Source: Anticarsia gemmatalis
Lineage: Eukaryota; Arthropoda; Insecta; Lepidoptera; Erebidae
Assembly (NCBI RefSeq): GCF_050436995.1
Contig: NC_134765.1
Location: 9,017,501-9,081,500, forward strand
Direction of reading: 5' to 3'
DNA length: 64,000 nt
Shown here: in pieces, positions 46,100 through 56,236 of the stretch
Numbering within the stretch: position 1 is the first letter of the stretch
Layout: each line of letters opens with the position of its first letter
The notes under the pieces: model-generated
The model's input: the letters and a program-made list of their open reading frames with translations, nothing else
The model's database searches: none
What the model was told of the DNA's origin: nothing
Made by a program: the position numbers and the translations under genes

Positions 46100-46724
46100 G
46101 TATCTCAGTTGACAATTGTGTCTTAGCCACTATTCTATACACTACTTTCTTTCTATAATGATGGTGAGTAATATGAGTATATTATTATATGTATATGTTA
46201 CTGTAAAAGCCCGAACTGTGGTAAATCCTAAGATTTTCCGGTAAAACCTAAGATTTACCAACTCTCAATGGTAAAAGTCCGAACAAGCCAGAGTTTAAAA
46301 ACTATGTTACGATATATAAAAAAATCCTCCTTCATAACTATGTTTATAACTATTTCACGGTATAACTATAAACTGTGACATAGTTATAAAGAAGGAGTTT
46401 TGGGCAAAACGACATGGGTAGGTTAGGTTAGAAGGCTAAGGTGGGAGCGAGCGAAGCGAAGCTCCCACCTTAGCCTTCGTGGTTATTTTTTTTTAACCAC
46501 CCAGAAGGAGGAGCCCCGCGAAGCGGGGCTCCGGCGACATCTCGACATCATCAAGGGAATATAGGTAAAAGTTCGAAATAAAAGAATTATTCGGACTTTT
46601 ACCATTGCGAGTTGGTAAATCTTAGGTTATACCGGAAAATCTTAGGATTTACCACCGTTCGGGCTTTTACAGTAACATATATACGTCAAAGCTGTCGACG
46701 TACGCTTGTCGGCAACTGAGATAC
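46100..46724. mobile_element. MITE family M2, copy 2, split by a foldback element
   Basis: The termini GTATCTCAGTTG (46100-46111) and CAACTGAGATAC (46713-46724) are perfect complements. The left part has AGCCACTATTCTATACAC; the right part has TACGTCAAAGCTG. Both are shared with the M2 copy at 22831. The element is interrupted by 46196-46677. Confidence 0.65.
46196..46677. mobile_element. Foldback element with 88-bp TIRs and internal hairpins
   Basis: The TIRs at 46196-46283 and 46590-46677 start TGTTACTGTAAAAGCCCGAA and differ at only three positions; both sides are flanked by TA. Inside lie a stem of about 17 bases (46327-46397), an 18-bp perfect stem (46431-46448 with 46461-46478, GAAGGCTAAGGTGGGAGC), and a 10-bp GC stem (46510-46519 with 46523-46532). 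No coding sequence is present. Confidence 0.85.
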
Positions 46725-46830
46725 ATAATACGCATTCTGTAAAAAACTATACGTGGGCAACCATGCATACTATAGTTTTATATTTTGAATGTGCACTTAA
46801 AACTGGTTATCAAAAATATAAATAAATAAA

Positions 46831-47135
46831 TTTAACCCATTAATGTCCCACTGCTGGGCAAGGGTCTCCTCCCGTAATGAGGGAGGGGTTAGGCCTTGAG
46901 TCCACCACGCTGGCCAAATGCGGGTTGGGGACTTTGCATGCCCTATAAAATGTTTTAAACAAATTTTTAGGCATGCAAGGTTTCCTCACGATGTTTTCCT
47001 TCACCGTTGGAGCATGTGATAATTATTTCTAATACACACATGACTTCGAAAAGTCATTGGTGTGTTGCCTCGGGTTCGAACCTGCGACCACTTGCGTGGG
47101 AGGTGTCAACTTATACCACTCGGCAATCACTGCTC
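46831..47135 (-). mobile_element. Full-length tRNA-headed SINE with RTE-like tail
   Basis: On the minus strand it starts with a tRNA-like head (GTGATTGCCGAGTGGTATAAG; B-box GGTTCGAACCC). It continues through CACACCAATGACTTTTCGAAG, CACATGCTCCAACGGTGAAG and AAAGTCCCCAACCCGCATTTG, and ends in GCCCAGCAGTGGGACATTAATGG. The tail resembles that of RTE-type non-LTR elements, which would supply the reverse transcriptase. Fragments lie at 16012, 45360 and 60387. Confidence 0.8.
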
Positions 47136-47527
47136 AAATACTTCCTCAATATCCCACTTTGCTAAGTCAAAGCTTAAAATCAGCTCTCAAACTATTGATC
47201 AGTATCACATACATATATCAAGCTAATATCTCTATCCTTTATTCTTACCTGTCACTAACTAGGACCTACTTAGCAGACCATAACTTCATCTTAAGTTAAA
47301 ACCTTCATAAACAACTGGAATCAGTGTTAGTATATAAAACAAGGACACAATTACCTTTGTGATATAAATCATCGTTTTAAACTGTGGCCAGACTAACGTG
47401 CAACGCAAATTCTATGGTAGAGTATGCGGCGAGCATTACGTAACAAAATTCTATACATTATTAAAAAACGCATAGTGATTTAACGGCACTTGCGGCTCCA
47501 TCGCGGAATATGGACAAAGAAGTTTTT
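47136..47527. other. Spacer, no feature recognised
   Basis: Nothing supported. Confidence 0.4.
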
Positions 47528-47580
47528 AAGGAAAGAAGAAAGGCCTTTGCCCAGCGCTGGGACACATGAAGGGCTAACAA
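47528..47580 (+). repeat. RTE tail fragment
   Basis: AAGGCCTTTGCCCAGCGCTGGGACACA matches the tail of 48366-48412 in reverse orientation. It is 5' truncated. Confidence 0.6.
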
Positions 47581-48347
47581 AATATTTATCTGCTATGTTG
47601 TTTGGTTTGGATTCTCTCGTCAATTTTTCGGGATACAAAAACTTCGCGTAAGACTTTTCAACGTCAATTTAACCAATAATTAACTTCTAACGACAAGTTT
47701 TATGGCAAGAGGGCTTATTGAACACATTATAATAATCCGTGCTTTTACTATCATCAACTTTAAAAATCGAATACAATTGCAAATATTTAATATATTGTAT
47801 CACCCGTTCTAGTCTGTAACTAGCTTTAAACAAGTCGTTATGTCAAACAGTTCACCCTCAAGCAAATCGGCTAAATATATTCTAATACACTTAAACTATG
47901 CTTTATGGCGTACAGACAGACCGACAAAGAGATCTTGAACGATAGCTTCCTGTAACTTATAGGTGGATAAGAAATATAGACACAGATAGATAGATAGGAG
48001 GATAAGGCTAGGTGTAGAACCGCGATTCGATAGATACGTGATATCTGATTCAAGTAAGATGTCTTGTATCCTTGTTTGTGATTGTGTGTACTTGGTTTAT
48101 AATAGTATTCTTATGCTGTTGGCGTTGCAAAAGTTTGTGGTATGAGTTAGTCTTTTTCTAAATTTGTGAACGGGTTTGCATGAAATTTGGTTTACAGGCA
48201 GTTTATATCATTTGTTATCTCGTAAGCTAGGAAATCTTTGCAAGCCGATAAAAATAAGGGCAGAATCTAGTTTCATCGTATTCTATAATTATATGAATGC
48301 ATTCTACTGTATAAAATTGGGTAATTAAATTTCTTACATAATATATA
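47581..48347. other. AT-rich DNA, no feature recognised
   Basis: A GATA/TAGA-rich patch lies at about 47985-48000. No gene is recognised. Confidence 0.4.
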
Positions 48348-48548
48348 TATTTTTTTTTTTTTTAAACCTATACTGTCCCATTGTTGGGCAAAGGTCTCCC
48401 CCAAACTCCTCCACCGGTCTCTATCCTCAGCCATCTCTTGCCACCCTTCCAGATAGGTGTCCAAATCGTCACGCCAACGTTTCCTCGGCCTGCCTCGCCG
48501 TCGTCGTCGACCTTCAGGCATCCATTTTGTGACGATACTTGCCCAGTA
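48348..48548 (-). pseudogene. RTE-clade non-LTR retrotransposon 3' end with C-terminal codons
   Basis: The minus strand encodes GRRRRRGRPRKRWRDDLD, then EMAEDRDRWRSLGETFAQQW (residues within 48378-48539). This basic GRPxKRWRDDL...DR..WR..G..F.QQW pattern is, as I recall, the extreme C-terminus of RTE-like reverse transcriptase ORFs. It is followed by the tail CCCAACAATGGGACAGTATAG and a poly(A) run (poly-T on the plus strand near 48350-48363). The copy is severely 5' truncated, with no catalytic domain. Any run of A-rich codons after the tail is not part of the gene. Confidence 0.75.
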
Positions 48549-48931
48549 AAAAAAAAACAAAATAAACAAAAAAAGATAATAAACAGAAAAACAACCTACG
48601 AATAAAAAAAAAAAAAACCTATAAATAAACTACGTCGTAAAAAAAAACAAAAATAAATATACCACGTGTCGAATACTGTTTGAATTTGTGAAATTCATGA
48701 TGTTCTTGTATATAATTAATATTGATTCAACATTGTATTCAAATATTGACATATATAGAGGTCGTGTTGCTCCATACACTCGGAGTAACTAAGTGTCACT
48801 GACGTTTCAAGACAATGTGAAAGAAATGTGTACAGTTTCAGAAGGTATATGAAATTTGCGAATCCAGATTTTATATTAATTTGTATTTCATTGTTGTGTT
48901 TTGGTATATAAGTAATTATACCAAATATATT
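48549..48931. other. A-rich spacer
   Basis: A-rich runs at 48548-48655 separate the RTE remnant from the Tc1 element. Nothing else is seen. Confidence 0.4.
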
Positions 48932-48933
48932 TA

Positions 48934-48961
48934 CAGCCTTGCTCATAAGTATTAGGCACCC
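48934..48961 (+). repeat. Tc1 element terminal inverted repeat (transposase 3' side)
   Basis: This is a 28-base perfect inverted repeat of 50461-50488. The match stops exactly after AGGCACCC. Confidence 0.95.
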
Positions 48962-49025
48962 TATAATTTTGAGTCTTATGAATAATTTGGTCGAAAAATG
49001 AAACTAATTTGGTAATAAATATTCA

Positions 49026-49031
49026 TTTATT
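49026..49031 (-). promoter_or_regulatory. AATAAA polyadenylation signal of the transposase
   Basis: A canonical AATAAA on the minus strand lies just over 20 bases after the transposase stop codon, inside the element, so transcription could end before the TIR. Confidence 0.5.
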
Positions 49032-49052
49032 AATAAATAATTATAAAATATA

Positions 49053-50199
49053 CTAATATTTTGTGTGTCTGCCCTTTGCTTTGATCACTGCAGCAATCCT
49101 GTTAGGCAGGCTTCGTACAAGCTTCTTGCATTCATCTGCAGTGATGGCATCCCACTCTTCCATTAAAGCGTTTTTTAACGCCGATTTTGACGTTATGGTG
49201 TGCTCACGTATCTTGCGCTTTAATATACCCCAAAGTTGCTCAATGGGGTTGAGATCTGGAGACTGTGCCGGCCAATCTAGTAAGTCAATGTTGTTCTCTC
49301 GGAACCAACGCATTGTGACTGCCGATGTGTGACAGGGAGCATTATCCTGCTGGAATTTGACACCGTCTAAGTTTGTGTCGCCAAAAATGCGCGTCATAGA
49401 AGGCATCAACGCGCTTTCCAGTACATTTATGTACTTTTGGCTGTTCATGCGACCTTCACAAACGAACATTTCGCCCACTCCATCGGCAGACATGCAGCCC
49501 CAGATCATAATGCTCCCGCCTCCGTGTTTGACGGTAGGTACCACACAACTTGGGTGGTATTCTTCACCGACACGCGGTCGCACAAAAACTCCACCAGGCG
49601 TCCCAAAAATCTGAAAAATTACCGAAATAAACTTGATTTAAAATTTGTCATATTTTTTCTAAAATTAAACTGTTGAAAGCGAAATGGTTGTTGATATTTA
49701 ACATTAATGATATAAAACTTACCTCAAAGTTAGATTCATCGGACCACACAACATTGGACCAATCTTCCTCAGTTAAATGTTGGTGTCTCAGAGCCCATTC
49801 TAAGCGGCTCTTTATGTTGCTGGCGGAGAGCAATGGCTTCTTCCTCGCTTTGCAGCCTTTTAAACCAGCTTTCGCAAGTCTTCTTCTTACTGTTGGAGCA
49901 CTAATTGATCTTCCAATAGTCTCTGAAAGATCTGCAACGAGCTCAGAAGAAGTTTTTTTGCGATTTCTGAGGGAATTACGAATAAGTAATCGGTCTTGTC
50001 GCGCTGTTGTCTTATAGTTTCTACCTGTTCTCGGTTTGTCCACGTGAGAACCAGTCTCGGCAAACCTTTTGATAGCAGTTTGCACTGCACAGCGAGAACA
50101 CTTCACCATTCTGAAAATCTCTATCTGAGACTTGCCTTGTTCATGTAGAGTTAGAATTTTTATCCGATTTTCCACACTCACTTGAGTTAATTTAGGCAT
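49053..50199 (-). CDS. Tc1 family transposase (DD34E), two exons
   Basis: This protein would cut the element at its TIRs and insert it at TA sites, acting in the nucleus. Exon 1 is 50199-49723 and exon 2 is 49610-49053. Joined across a 112-bp GT-AG intron they give 344 residues, the usual Tc1 length. The start ATG gives MPKLTQVSVE. Residues about 10-45 (KILTLHEQGKSQIEI...) form the first helix-turn-helix. GRNYKT near residue 60 stands where Tc1 proteins carry a GRPR-type hinge, and residues about 68-110 hold the second helix-turn-helix. The catalytic residues are D154 in WSDESNF, D248 in FQQDNAPCHTS and E283 in LNPIEQLWG. There are exactly 34 residues between the last two, which defines DD34E. 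No stop or frameshift is seen in either exon. The basic C-terminus ends KAKGRHTKY. Without splicing, exon 1 would read 24 codons into the intron and stop, leaving a protein with no second or third catalytic residue. Confidence 0.92.
49611..49722 (-). other. Intron of the Tc1 transposase
   Basis: On the minus strand the donor reads GAG|GTAAGT and the acceptor TAATTTTTCAG|ATTTTT. The intron is AT-rich, in phase 0, and its removal joins SNFE to IFGTPGG without changing frame, just after the first catalytic aspartate. In-frame stops inside the segment show it must be removed for a full protein. Splicing is inferred from sequence. Confidence 0.8.
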
Positions 50200-50460
50200 T
50201 TCGTAAAATAGACTGTATCTAATTTACAAATAAGTCGCAATAATAGCCTCTTGACACCACTAGTAATGAAAGAAGACTGATTCAAAAAATAAAATTATTT
50301 GAAAAAATGACATAATTAACAAAATGTTGACCAGATGTTTTATGACACCTTAGAATTCGCAATCCTTTGTTTAAAATTTCCTATTGATAACGCCGCCTAG
50401 CATATTGATAAAAGGATTCGTCAATTTTTAAATACTGAATGAGTTGCACGTGTTTTATGG

Positions 50461-50488
50461 GGGTGCCTAATACTTATGAGCAAGGCTG
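50461..50488 (-). repeat. Tc1 element terminal inverted repeat (transposase 5' side)
   Basis: It is a perfect partner of 48934-48961. About 260 bases separate it from the transposase start codon. Confidence 0.95.
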
Positions 50489-50814
50489 TATATTCGTTTT
50501 TATCATTCGCTTATAAAATTTGTTTCTTTGAATTACATAACTAAAAAAAAAGCTAACAGACTTGTTTTATGACCACTGAGAAATATCAGTTAGTTAAGGA
50601 ATCGAAATTTTACTGCCATTTTATCTTTCAGATATTTAATCTATAAGACACCTTATGATCTTAAATTAACAAAATTAACAGAACTACCAACCCACTTAAT
50701 GACTTATATAAAACATTTATAACTATGAAGAAATTACATTTGTCAAATGCCATTCAAAGTTATCGTCTTACGTCATTCATTCATGACAGTTGGAATGAAT
50801 GACTATATGAATGG

Positions 50815-50927
50815 ATGTATGTATGTATGTATGTATGTATGTATGTATGTATGTATGTATGTATGTATGTATGTATGTATGTATGTATGTATGTATGTAT
50901 GTATGTATGTATGTATGTATGTATGTA
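50815..50927. repeat. (TATG)n microsatellite, about 28 units
   Basis: An essentially uninterrupted GTAT/TATG tetranucleotide run of about 113 bases. The open frames that read YVCM repeats (plus) and TYIH repeats (minus) are artefacts of it. Confidence 0.97.
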
Positions 50928-51049
50928 GATTTCACTGGCGACTTATCTTTATTTAGCAAGTGTGGACTAACGTGAGCTACTTACTTACTTATCATACTTT
51001 GTCGCTTGTTTGCGAATGAGTTGCGGAAATGTAGTTTTTTTTTGGCTTT

Positions 51050-51305
51050 TCAGGGTTCCATAACTATATTATTAAAATTCTGCTGTCCGTGTGACTGTCT
51101 GTTTGTCTATCGACTTTATCTTACGAATTGTGATAGCTAATTTGCACAAGCACAAGCACTTGAAATTATCATAGATGATATATTTCTACTCAATACTAAT
51201 AATTTAATAAAATAAATACTTCGGTATGACCTATGTTTTAAATAGATGGTACGGAGCCCCCTGCCTGAGTTTGACTCGCACTTAGTCAATTTTTTTCCAA
51301 AATCT
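51050..51305 (+). mobile_element. Retroelement 3' end (33930 family, uninterrupted)
   Basis: CAGGGTTCCATAACTATATT, CTGTCCGTGTGACTGTCTGT, ATGGTACGGAGCCCCCTGCC and GACTCGCACTTAGTC occur in the same order as in 33930-34430. It shows what the unsplit element looks like. No coding sequence. Confidence 0.6.
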
Positions 51306-52687
51306 TGTAATGTCACCGTTGTGGCGCAAAAGCAGAAACTATTTTGTTTGTTTTTCTAATATTTTTATGTTAAACCATGATTATTCTACTTATAGTGCCG
51401 TATAATGCTTGTAGCTACGATTATCGTACGCATGATAATAGGTGTAAACGATTTTAAAATTTGAAACTTTCGAACAAGGGCTTCACACTATATTTTCGTG
51501 GATTATTTTTACTACCGACCCTAATACGAGAAAAAACATCGCTCCGTTGACATTAAAGTCATACGAATTTTTATATTTTTCGGTGTCTTTTTTGTTAAGA
51601 GAAAACTAGAAATGAGTTTCTATCGGACCTTCTACGAAAAGTTCTGGAAGCTACGTCACGGACGTATCTTTTACTTTAAAGTTAGTCATTTGGGGAAAAA
51701 ATAATTTGACTCTATTTTTGGATTCAATTGTTTTTCAATGCGATATTCCCGTCAGTCGTGTACCTTTACTCGGTACAGTCGTGTACAGAAGGGTGGGCGT
51801 TCGTTAGCAGACACCGCTACCGACCGCGATCACCTGTACTTTACTCGGACTACTTTGTGTATCGAGTTCAAATGGTTCTCAAACTTTTCAAAGCCTTGAA
51901 AAATTACTAAACGGCTTTATACGGTAAAGTATGTTTATTTCATTCATCGCCAATTTGAAAATGAGGAGCATAGTTTATGTTTATCCTTGATCAGATTCAA
52001 GATATCTTCAAATATCATCAAGCGATCACTTTCCTCAGTCATTTTATCAAATTACTACCTACGACAATCTTCATCTCTATTAACTTCGTAAAGAAAAATA
52101 CATAACTTAAGGGATCAATTTTTTGCCTTCTTCCCAAATTGACTTGCATTTTTCTATCAAAGCACAACAGTAAATCTTCAATCCTCTTTATCATAACTTT
52201 AAATTCATACAAAATGGTTATAAAACAAATACTTCCTTAGTTGTAGATACACTGTACTTCTTCATAAATAAAGATACTTTATATCAGTAGTAGGAGTAAA
52301 AGATAAACGATTATTTACAAGATGGCAGGTGTGGACGCTTTCTGTCATGTCTCATTTCCTGGATCATACTTTTACAATCATTACTGTGGCCTGTGACAAT
52401 GAGGTGGATACCGTCGCGTTTGATTTAATAAGACGCCCACTGGTCACTTAGAATCAACTGGAGCGAGGTATATTAGATATAATATATTGAAGAATCTATC
52501 AAATTTAGAGGCTAGGGGCGGTTGTACACAAGGCTACCTAAATCTTCGACACTCAGCAATTTTACAATGCAGTGACATTCGTATATTTAATTCCAACCCG
52601 CGACTGGATTTGTATGATTGTAATTGCATTATGACTTAAATCCTCCAGTATCGGATATATGGGTACGAAGGTCCTTACTCTTTAGTG
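51306..52687. other. Unannotated stretch
   Basis: No repeat family is recognised. The interval 51500-51860 is slightly less AT-rich and carries a 60-codon frame (51728-51910) without motif. An HSE-like GTTCTGGAAG occurs at 51641, which is expected by chance. Confidence 0.35.
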
Positions 52688-52910
52688 CTGCCTCTGTGAG
52701 ACTATCTGTACTAACTGCTGCGCTGATTTCTCAATATCGGCCAAAATGTATTCTCAGGAATTTCAGTCAAAATACTGTGCAAGTGTTTGCCCGGACTTAA
52801 GAGGTTAAGGTCGCAAATCACCGTGTTTTTCAGAATGCCTAAAACAACCCTGCTTCTGACCATTTGCCGGTCGTATCGATTACCATCTTATGGGGCCTAC
52901 ACTTACTACT
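52688..52910 (+). mobile_element. tRNA-headed SINE, 'GCCTCTGTG' family
   Basis: The head TGCCTCTGTGAGACTATCTG parallels TGCCTCTGTGGTTTTGTCGG at 59192. The later segment GACTTAAGAGGTTAAGGTCG, ACCGTGTTTTTCAGA and TACCATCTTATGGGGCCTAC matches a lepidopteran SINE tail as I recall it. The B-box is lost. Confidence 0.45.
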
Positions 52911-53349
52911 AGATTGACTATAAACCACGTTTTATAAAAAAATCAATCAACATAAGTCTGCTAAGAAACCAACCACATTTGAATTAAATCTACACATGAC
53001 GATCATCATAAAAATATTTGCGCTAAACCAATCTAATGAATATTCATAACTCAGTGTGGATTCATATTCAGTCACAAATTAATTCTCGCCGATTAAATTC
53101 AGATAACATGAATATATTCGTCGTATTAGTACTAAAAACACTAATTATATACATAACTATGTAATTCGATATATTGTGTTCATGAATTATGTATAAAATT
53201 CTACTTCTTATGTGTTTTAATTGCAAACAAATATGGTATCTCCATTCTTTTGAATTGATATTTTTCGGCCAAAAATTTAAATACGTTATTGTAACCCATG
53301 ATAATTTCATAAATGTGAACAATTTTTTATCTGTCTTAAACGCTTTCAA
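52911..53349. other. AT-rich DNA, no feature recognised
   Basis: The 93-codon minus frame (53068-53349) and its 66-codon plus shadow have AT-driven composition and no motif. Confidence 0.4.
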
Positions 53350-53460
53350 GGCTAAATCGCTGGACCGATTCGGAAGAAATTTATCATGAGGATAGCTGAC
53401 GACCTGTGGGTAAACATAGGCTACACGTCGTGAATAAAGCCTAAAGTCAGCTAGTACCTA
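53350..53460 (+). mobile_element. Degenerate Helitron-like fragment
   Basis: GGCTAAATCGCTGGACCGATTCGG, ACATAGGCTACACGTCGTG and AAAGTCAGCTAGTAC resemble a nonautonomous element with a CTAGT-type end. Confidence 0.45.
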
Positions 53461-53520
53461 CATAATATGATGATAAGTTAGTGTTCTAATCTGATTTTCA
53501 AGTTATCAAATCCAAAATTG

Positions 53521-53681
53521 TTAGCGCGATTCTCTACAATTGGAACTATCGAGTACCGAAAGTTTGACATTTAAAATGTACTGCCGAAATAGTTTCTACG
53601 ACTTCCGCTAGAGGCGCTGATCAGATTTTCATACAAAATGATTCGTTGTCGGCAGTCGATAGGGGTAGGAAATCGCGGTAC
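53521..53681. mobile_element. MITE family M1, copy 6
   Basis: TAGCGCGATTCTCTACAATTG and TAGGAAATCGCGGTAC at the ends; core GACATTTAAAATGTACTGCC and CCGCTAGAGGCGCTGATCAG. The core is very close to those of the other copies; the subterminal parts have diverged. Confidence 0.75.
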
Positions 53682-54994
53682 TGTCCTTAAACTTCACATA
53701 GTCCTAATGTACTTATAACTACATAACGACTTCCTTCTCAACTACACATAAAATATTGCAACGATGATCACGATCCTTAATTACACAACATCCCGTGTAT
53801 AATTATGTATTAAAATTAATTATGTGATTATCTTTGAGCCCTTAGGATTATTTAGTACGTCTTCATTTAAAATGTTTCTATTTATCTTTTAGGACTACAC
53901 GATTAGTTGACCAACGACCAATCGTTGACTAGTCCCTACATTGTACTTAGTCTAATCATACGTCAAAAGTATATACATTAGATACACATACATACATAAA
54001 ATCACGCCCTTTTCCCATGGAGGTAAACAAAGACTAAAGCATATATTATATTGTTATTAATGTTGAAGCTACAATTAAGGCAAATAAATTGGGGAAACGA
54101 TAAGTTCGTTCACGAAAAATATTGCAAAGATTAAATATTTAAATATTCAAGCGAAGAAGGGACATTGACATCTTTGTTTTATATTGAATATAACAATTAA
54201 AATCTATAGTCATATTCTAATAACAATATAATAATATGTATTCAGTTAAAAACTGGATTTAACAACATTTTAAGCTTTTCTTATGGATATTCCTAACGCC
54301 AACATTCCGCTCGGGCACAAAATATGATTGAAAGAAGTTACTCAAAAACAATTGCATATAAAATATCAAAATTAATCCAGACAGAAACTGGAAAGCCATA
54401 ATTATTAATTCTACGCCTCTAAATCCCTGGACAAACTAGAAAAGGCGCCGCATTCAATAAATTCCATAATAACTCTATCGGACCAACTTGTTTTTAATTT
54501 GGGACTCAAACGCATTAAGTTTTGATAATTAGCAGGTGTTTCACAGATCTATTAGACGTTATATACGGCTTACCTACTTAATTTCCAGTTGCATATATTT
54601 TGTAATTAGTTAAACTTTCCACGGCCACGGCACCTGTGTTGACGAAAAACCACTCTTTTTTATTACACATCACTATTAATTAGAACATTTTTGTTCGCCT
54701 TTTCAAACACTTTTTTAAGACATGTTACCTATGGGAAATATTGCAATTATGCTTTGTCAAGTTTCAGTTGAAAGTTTTCAGTAGGTTTTAAGCAACCTGT
54801 AATTTATCGAGTTGTAAAGTCCATAATGACATTTGTAAAAATAGACTATTATTTTTCGGTATTTCGATGTCTCTGCTTTGTCATCGCTGAACGCATCTAC
54901 ATCATCTTGGTATCATTAGCACAATTTCCTACCTTTCATACTATCGTAACAAGCATGCGACATTTATAATGATTTAAAGCAAAAATATTTCGGT
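53682..54994. other. AT-rich DNA with a non-LTR end scrap
   Basis: ACATAAAATCACGCCCTTTTCCCATGGAGGTA near 53995-54030 is a minus-strand end fragment of the 30510 family. No gene is recognised. Confidence 0.4.
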
Positions 54995-55065
54995 ATATAT
55001 TAGGAGCGCTGATCAATTTTTAGTGCAAAATTTAACGATAGCTTCTCGTCAATGGTGGCAGAAAA
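54995..55065. repeat. MITE family M1 fragment
   Basis: GGAGCGCTGATCAATTTTTAG TGCAAAATTTAACGATAGC matches the right half of the M1 core. The ends are lost. Confidence 0.4.
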
Positions 55066-55474
55066 TCGTTCCTCAGCTTCTTTTATCTTACAACAAAGTG
55101 TAAAGTAAAGTAAGTCTATTCTAAGACTAAACCAATAGTAATGTAACAGTCAGTTATTGCTAAACTTTCTATTACTGTAGTATTTACGACCAGTATCACG
55201 TGACTCCCACATCGATATTTAGTGCGCAATCAGTTCGGACGCACCTGTTCCAATCCAAGACTAAAGTTTTATTTATGTAGACTGGCCAGCAACTTTCTGC
55301 CTATAAAGCCTATATCCGTATCTCACACATGGGATACTTTGTACTCTAAAAGATTGCTCCATACGAGAGAATTTTAACTTTGGGCTTGTATATTAAGTGT
55401 TAAAGTTTACTATGTTTGGGTTTTGTTACTGTTTCACGCAAAAACACGATTGAATAAGTCCAATTTTTCGAACA

Positions 55475-55545
55475 CTTCTTCTTCTTATCGTATGGTTAGT
55501 GGTCAACCTAGTGTCAAAGTTGTTCAAGCCGCCCGAAGGCCTTTG
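55475..55545 (-). mobile_element. 5S-headed SINE, family 1, 3' fragment
   Basis: CGTATGGTTAGTGGTCAACC, TAGTGTCAAAGTTGTTCAAG and CCGCCCGAAGGCCTTTGACA equal the 3' part of the copy at 25035. The 5S-like head is absent, which is typical 5' truncation. Confidence 0.75.
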
Positions 55546-55898
55546 ACATGCCCGAAGACCTTTCGCACACTGATAGCTATATAACCTGAATTAGCATAAT
55601 ATTAACCCTGAGAATCTCAACGCGGACATTGTAAGCTCGCTGCCTAGCTCTTCAATGATTGAATTTAAGGCAAACCTAAGAAGCACTTAATTTTGTATTG
55701 AAAATTCTAACCGTGTAGTAGAAATAGAAATTAACCAATAATTACCTTCTCCAGGCAAACAGCTTTAATTTCATATTAAAATAGGCTGACAAATATCATA
55801 GCACAAAGTATTTAATTGTCTTATTCCATTAGTATCGAACTGTCAGTTTAAGAGCAATTAGGATGCAAGCGTAATATCATTTTCTTCAGTGCGTTCCT
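55546..55898. other. AT-rich spacer
   Basis: Nothing recognised. Confidence 0.4.
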
Positions 55899-56236
55899 AA
55901 GGTAGTTCTACACTAAAGGAGCCGAGCACGAACAAAGCACGAAGCACGAATTTGTTGTAGAAACGCGTTCAAGGCTTGTAAGTTAGTCTCCGATTGGCAT
56001 GTGTCGTTCGCCATTGAACGCTTCAAAAGAACCAGATCTTCAAATCTGTCTGATACATTGTCATGTAGTACATTTTAAATGCCAAACTCTCGATACCCGT
56101 CAGTACCGACTGAAAAGAAATGCGCTATAGTATTAATTCGGTTTTTTGAAATTATACGAACGACACACGAAACACACTACACGAATTCGTGCTCGGCGTG
56201 TGCTCTAGTCATGCTCGGCTCTTGCGTACACGCCTT
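55899..56236. mobile_element. MITE family M3, copy 1
   Basis: The left end AAGGTAGTTCTACACTAAAG GAGCCGAGCACGAACAAAGC faces an imperfect inverted copy at the right (GAATTCGTGCTCGGCG... TCATGCTCGGCTCTTG...CGCCTT). The same termini bound 63416-63763. It is about 338 bp; the short open frame inside (56079-56273) is not supported as a gene. Confidence 0.65.

Larger units (their letters stand above)
48934..50488 (-). mobile_element. Complete Tc1-type DNA transposon
   Basis: The 1555-bp element is bounded by perfect 28-bp TIRs starting CAGCCTTGCTCATAAGTATT and ending AGGCACCC. TA dinucleotides flank both ends (48932-48933 and 50489-50490), the expected Tc1/mariner target duplication. It carries one transposase gene on the minus strand. 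Perfect TIRs and an unbroken spliced frame suggest a young insertion. No second copy or deletion derivative with these TIRs is seen in this window. Confidence 0.95.

Noticed and set aside
46411..46430. GGTTAG repeats as telomeric sequence
   Set aside because: Two to three units inside a foldback element; too short.
47065..47135. Candidate tRNA gene on the minus strand
   Set aside because: Continuous with a full SINE body and RTE-like tail; it is the SINE head.
49063..50017. Several plus-strand frames of 80-114 codons
   Set aside because: Shadows of the minus-strand Tc1 transposase.
50815..50927. CRISPR-like repeated array
   Set aside because: A continuous 4-base tandem repeat with no spacers, in a eukaryotic context.
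50747..50959. Open frames with repeated YVCM and TYIH peptides
   Set aside because: Both are translations of the (TATG)n microsatellite.
51641..51650. Heat-shock-element-like GTTCTGGAAG
   Set aside because: One six-base dyad is expected many times by chance in 64 kb and no gene lies nearby.
53068..53349. 93-codon minus-strand frame
   Set aside because: AT-driven composition, no recognisable motif, and an overlapping frame on the other strand.
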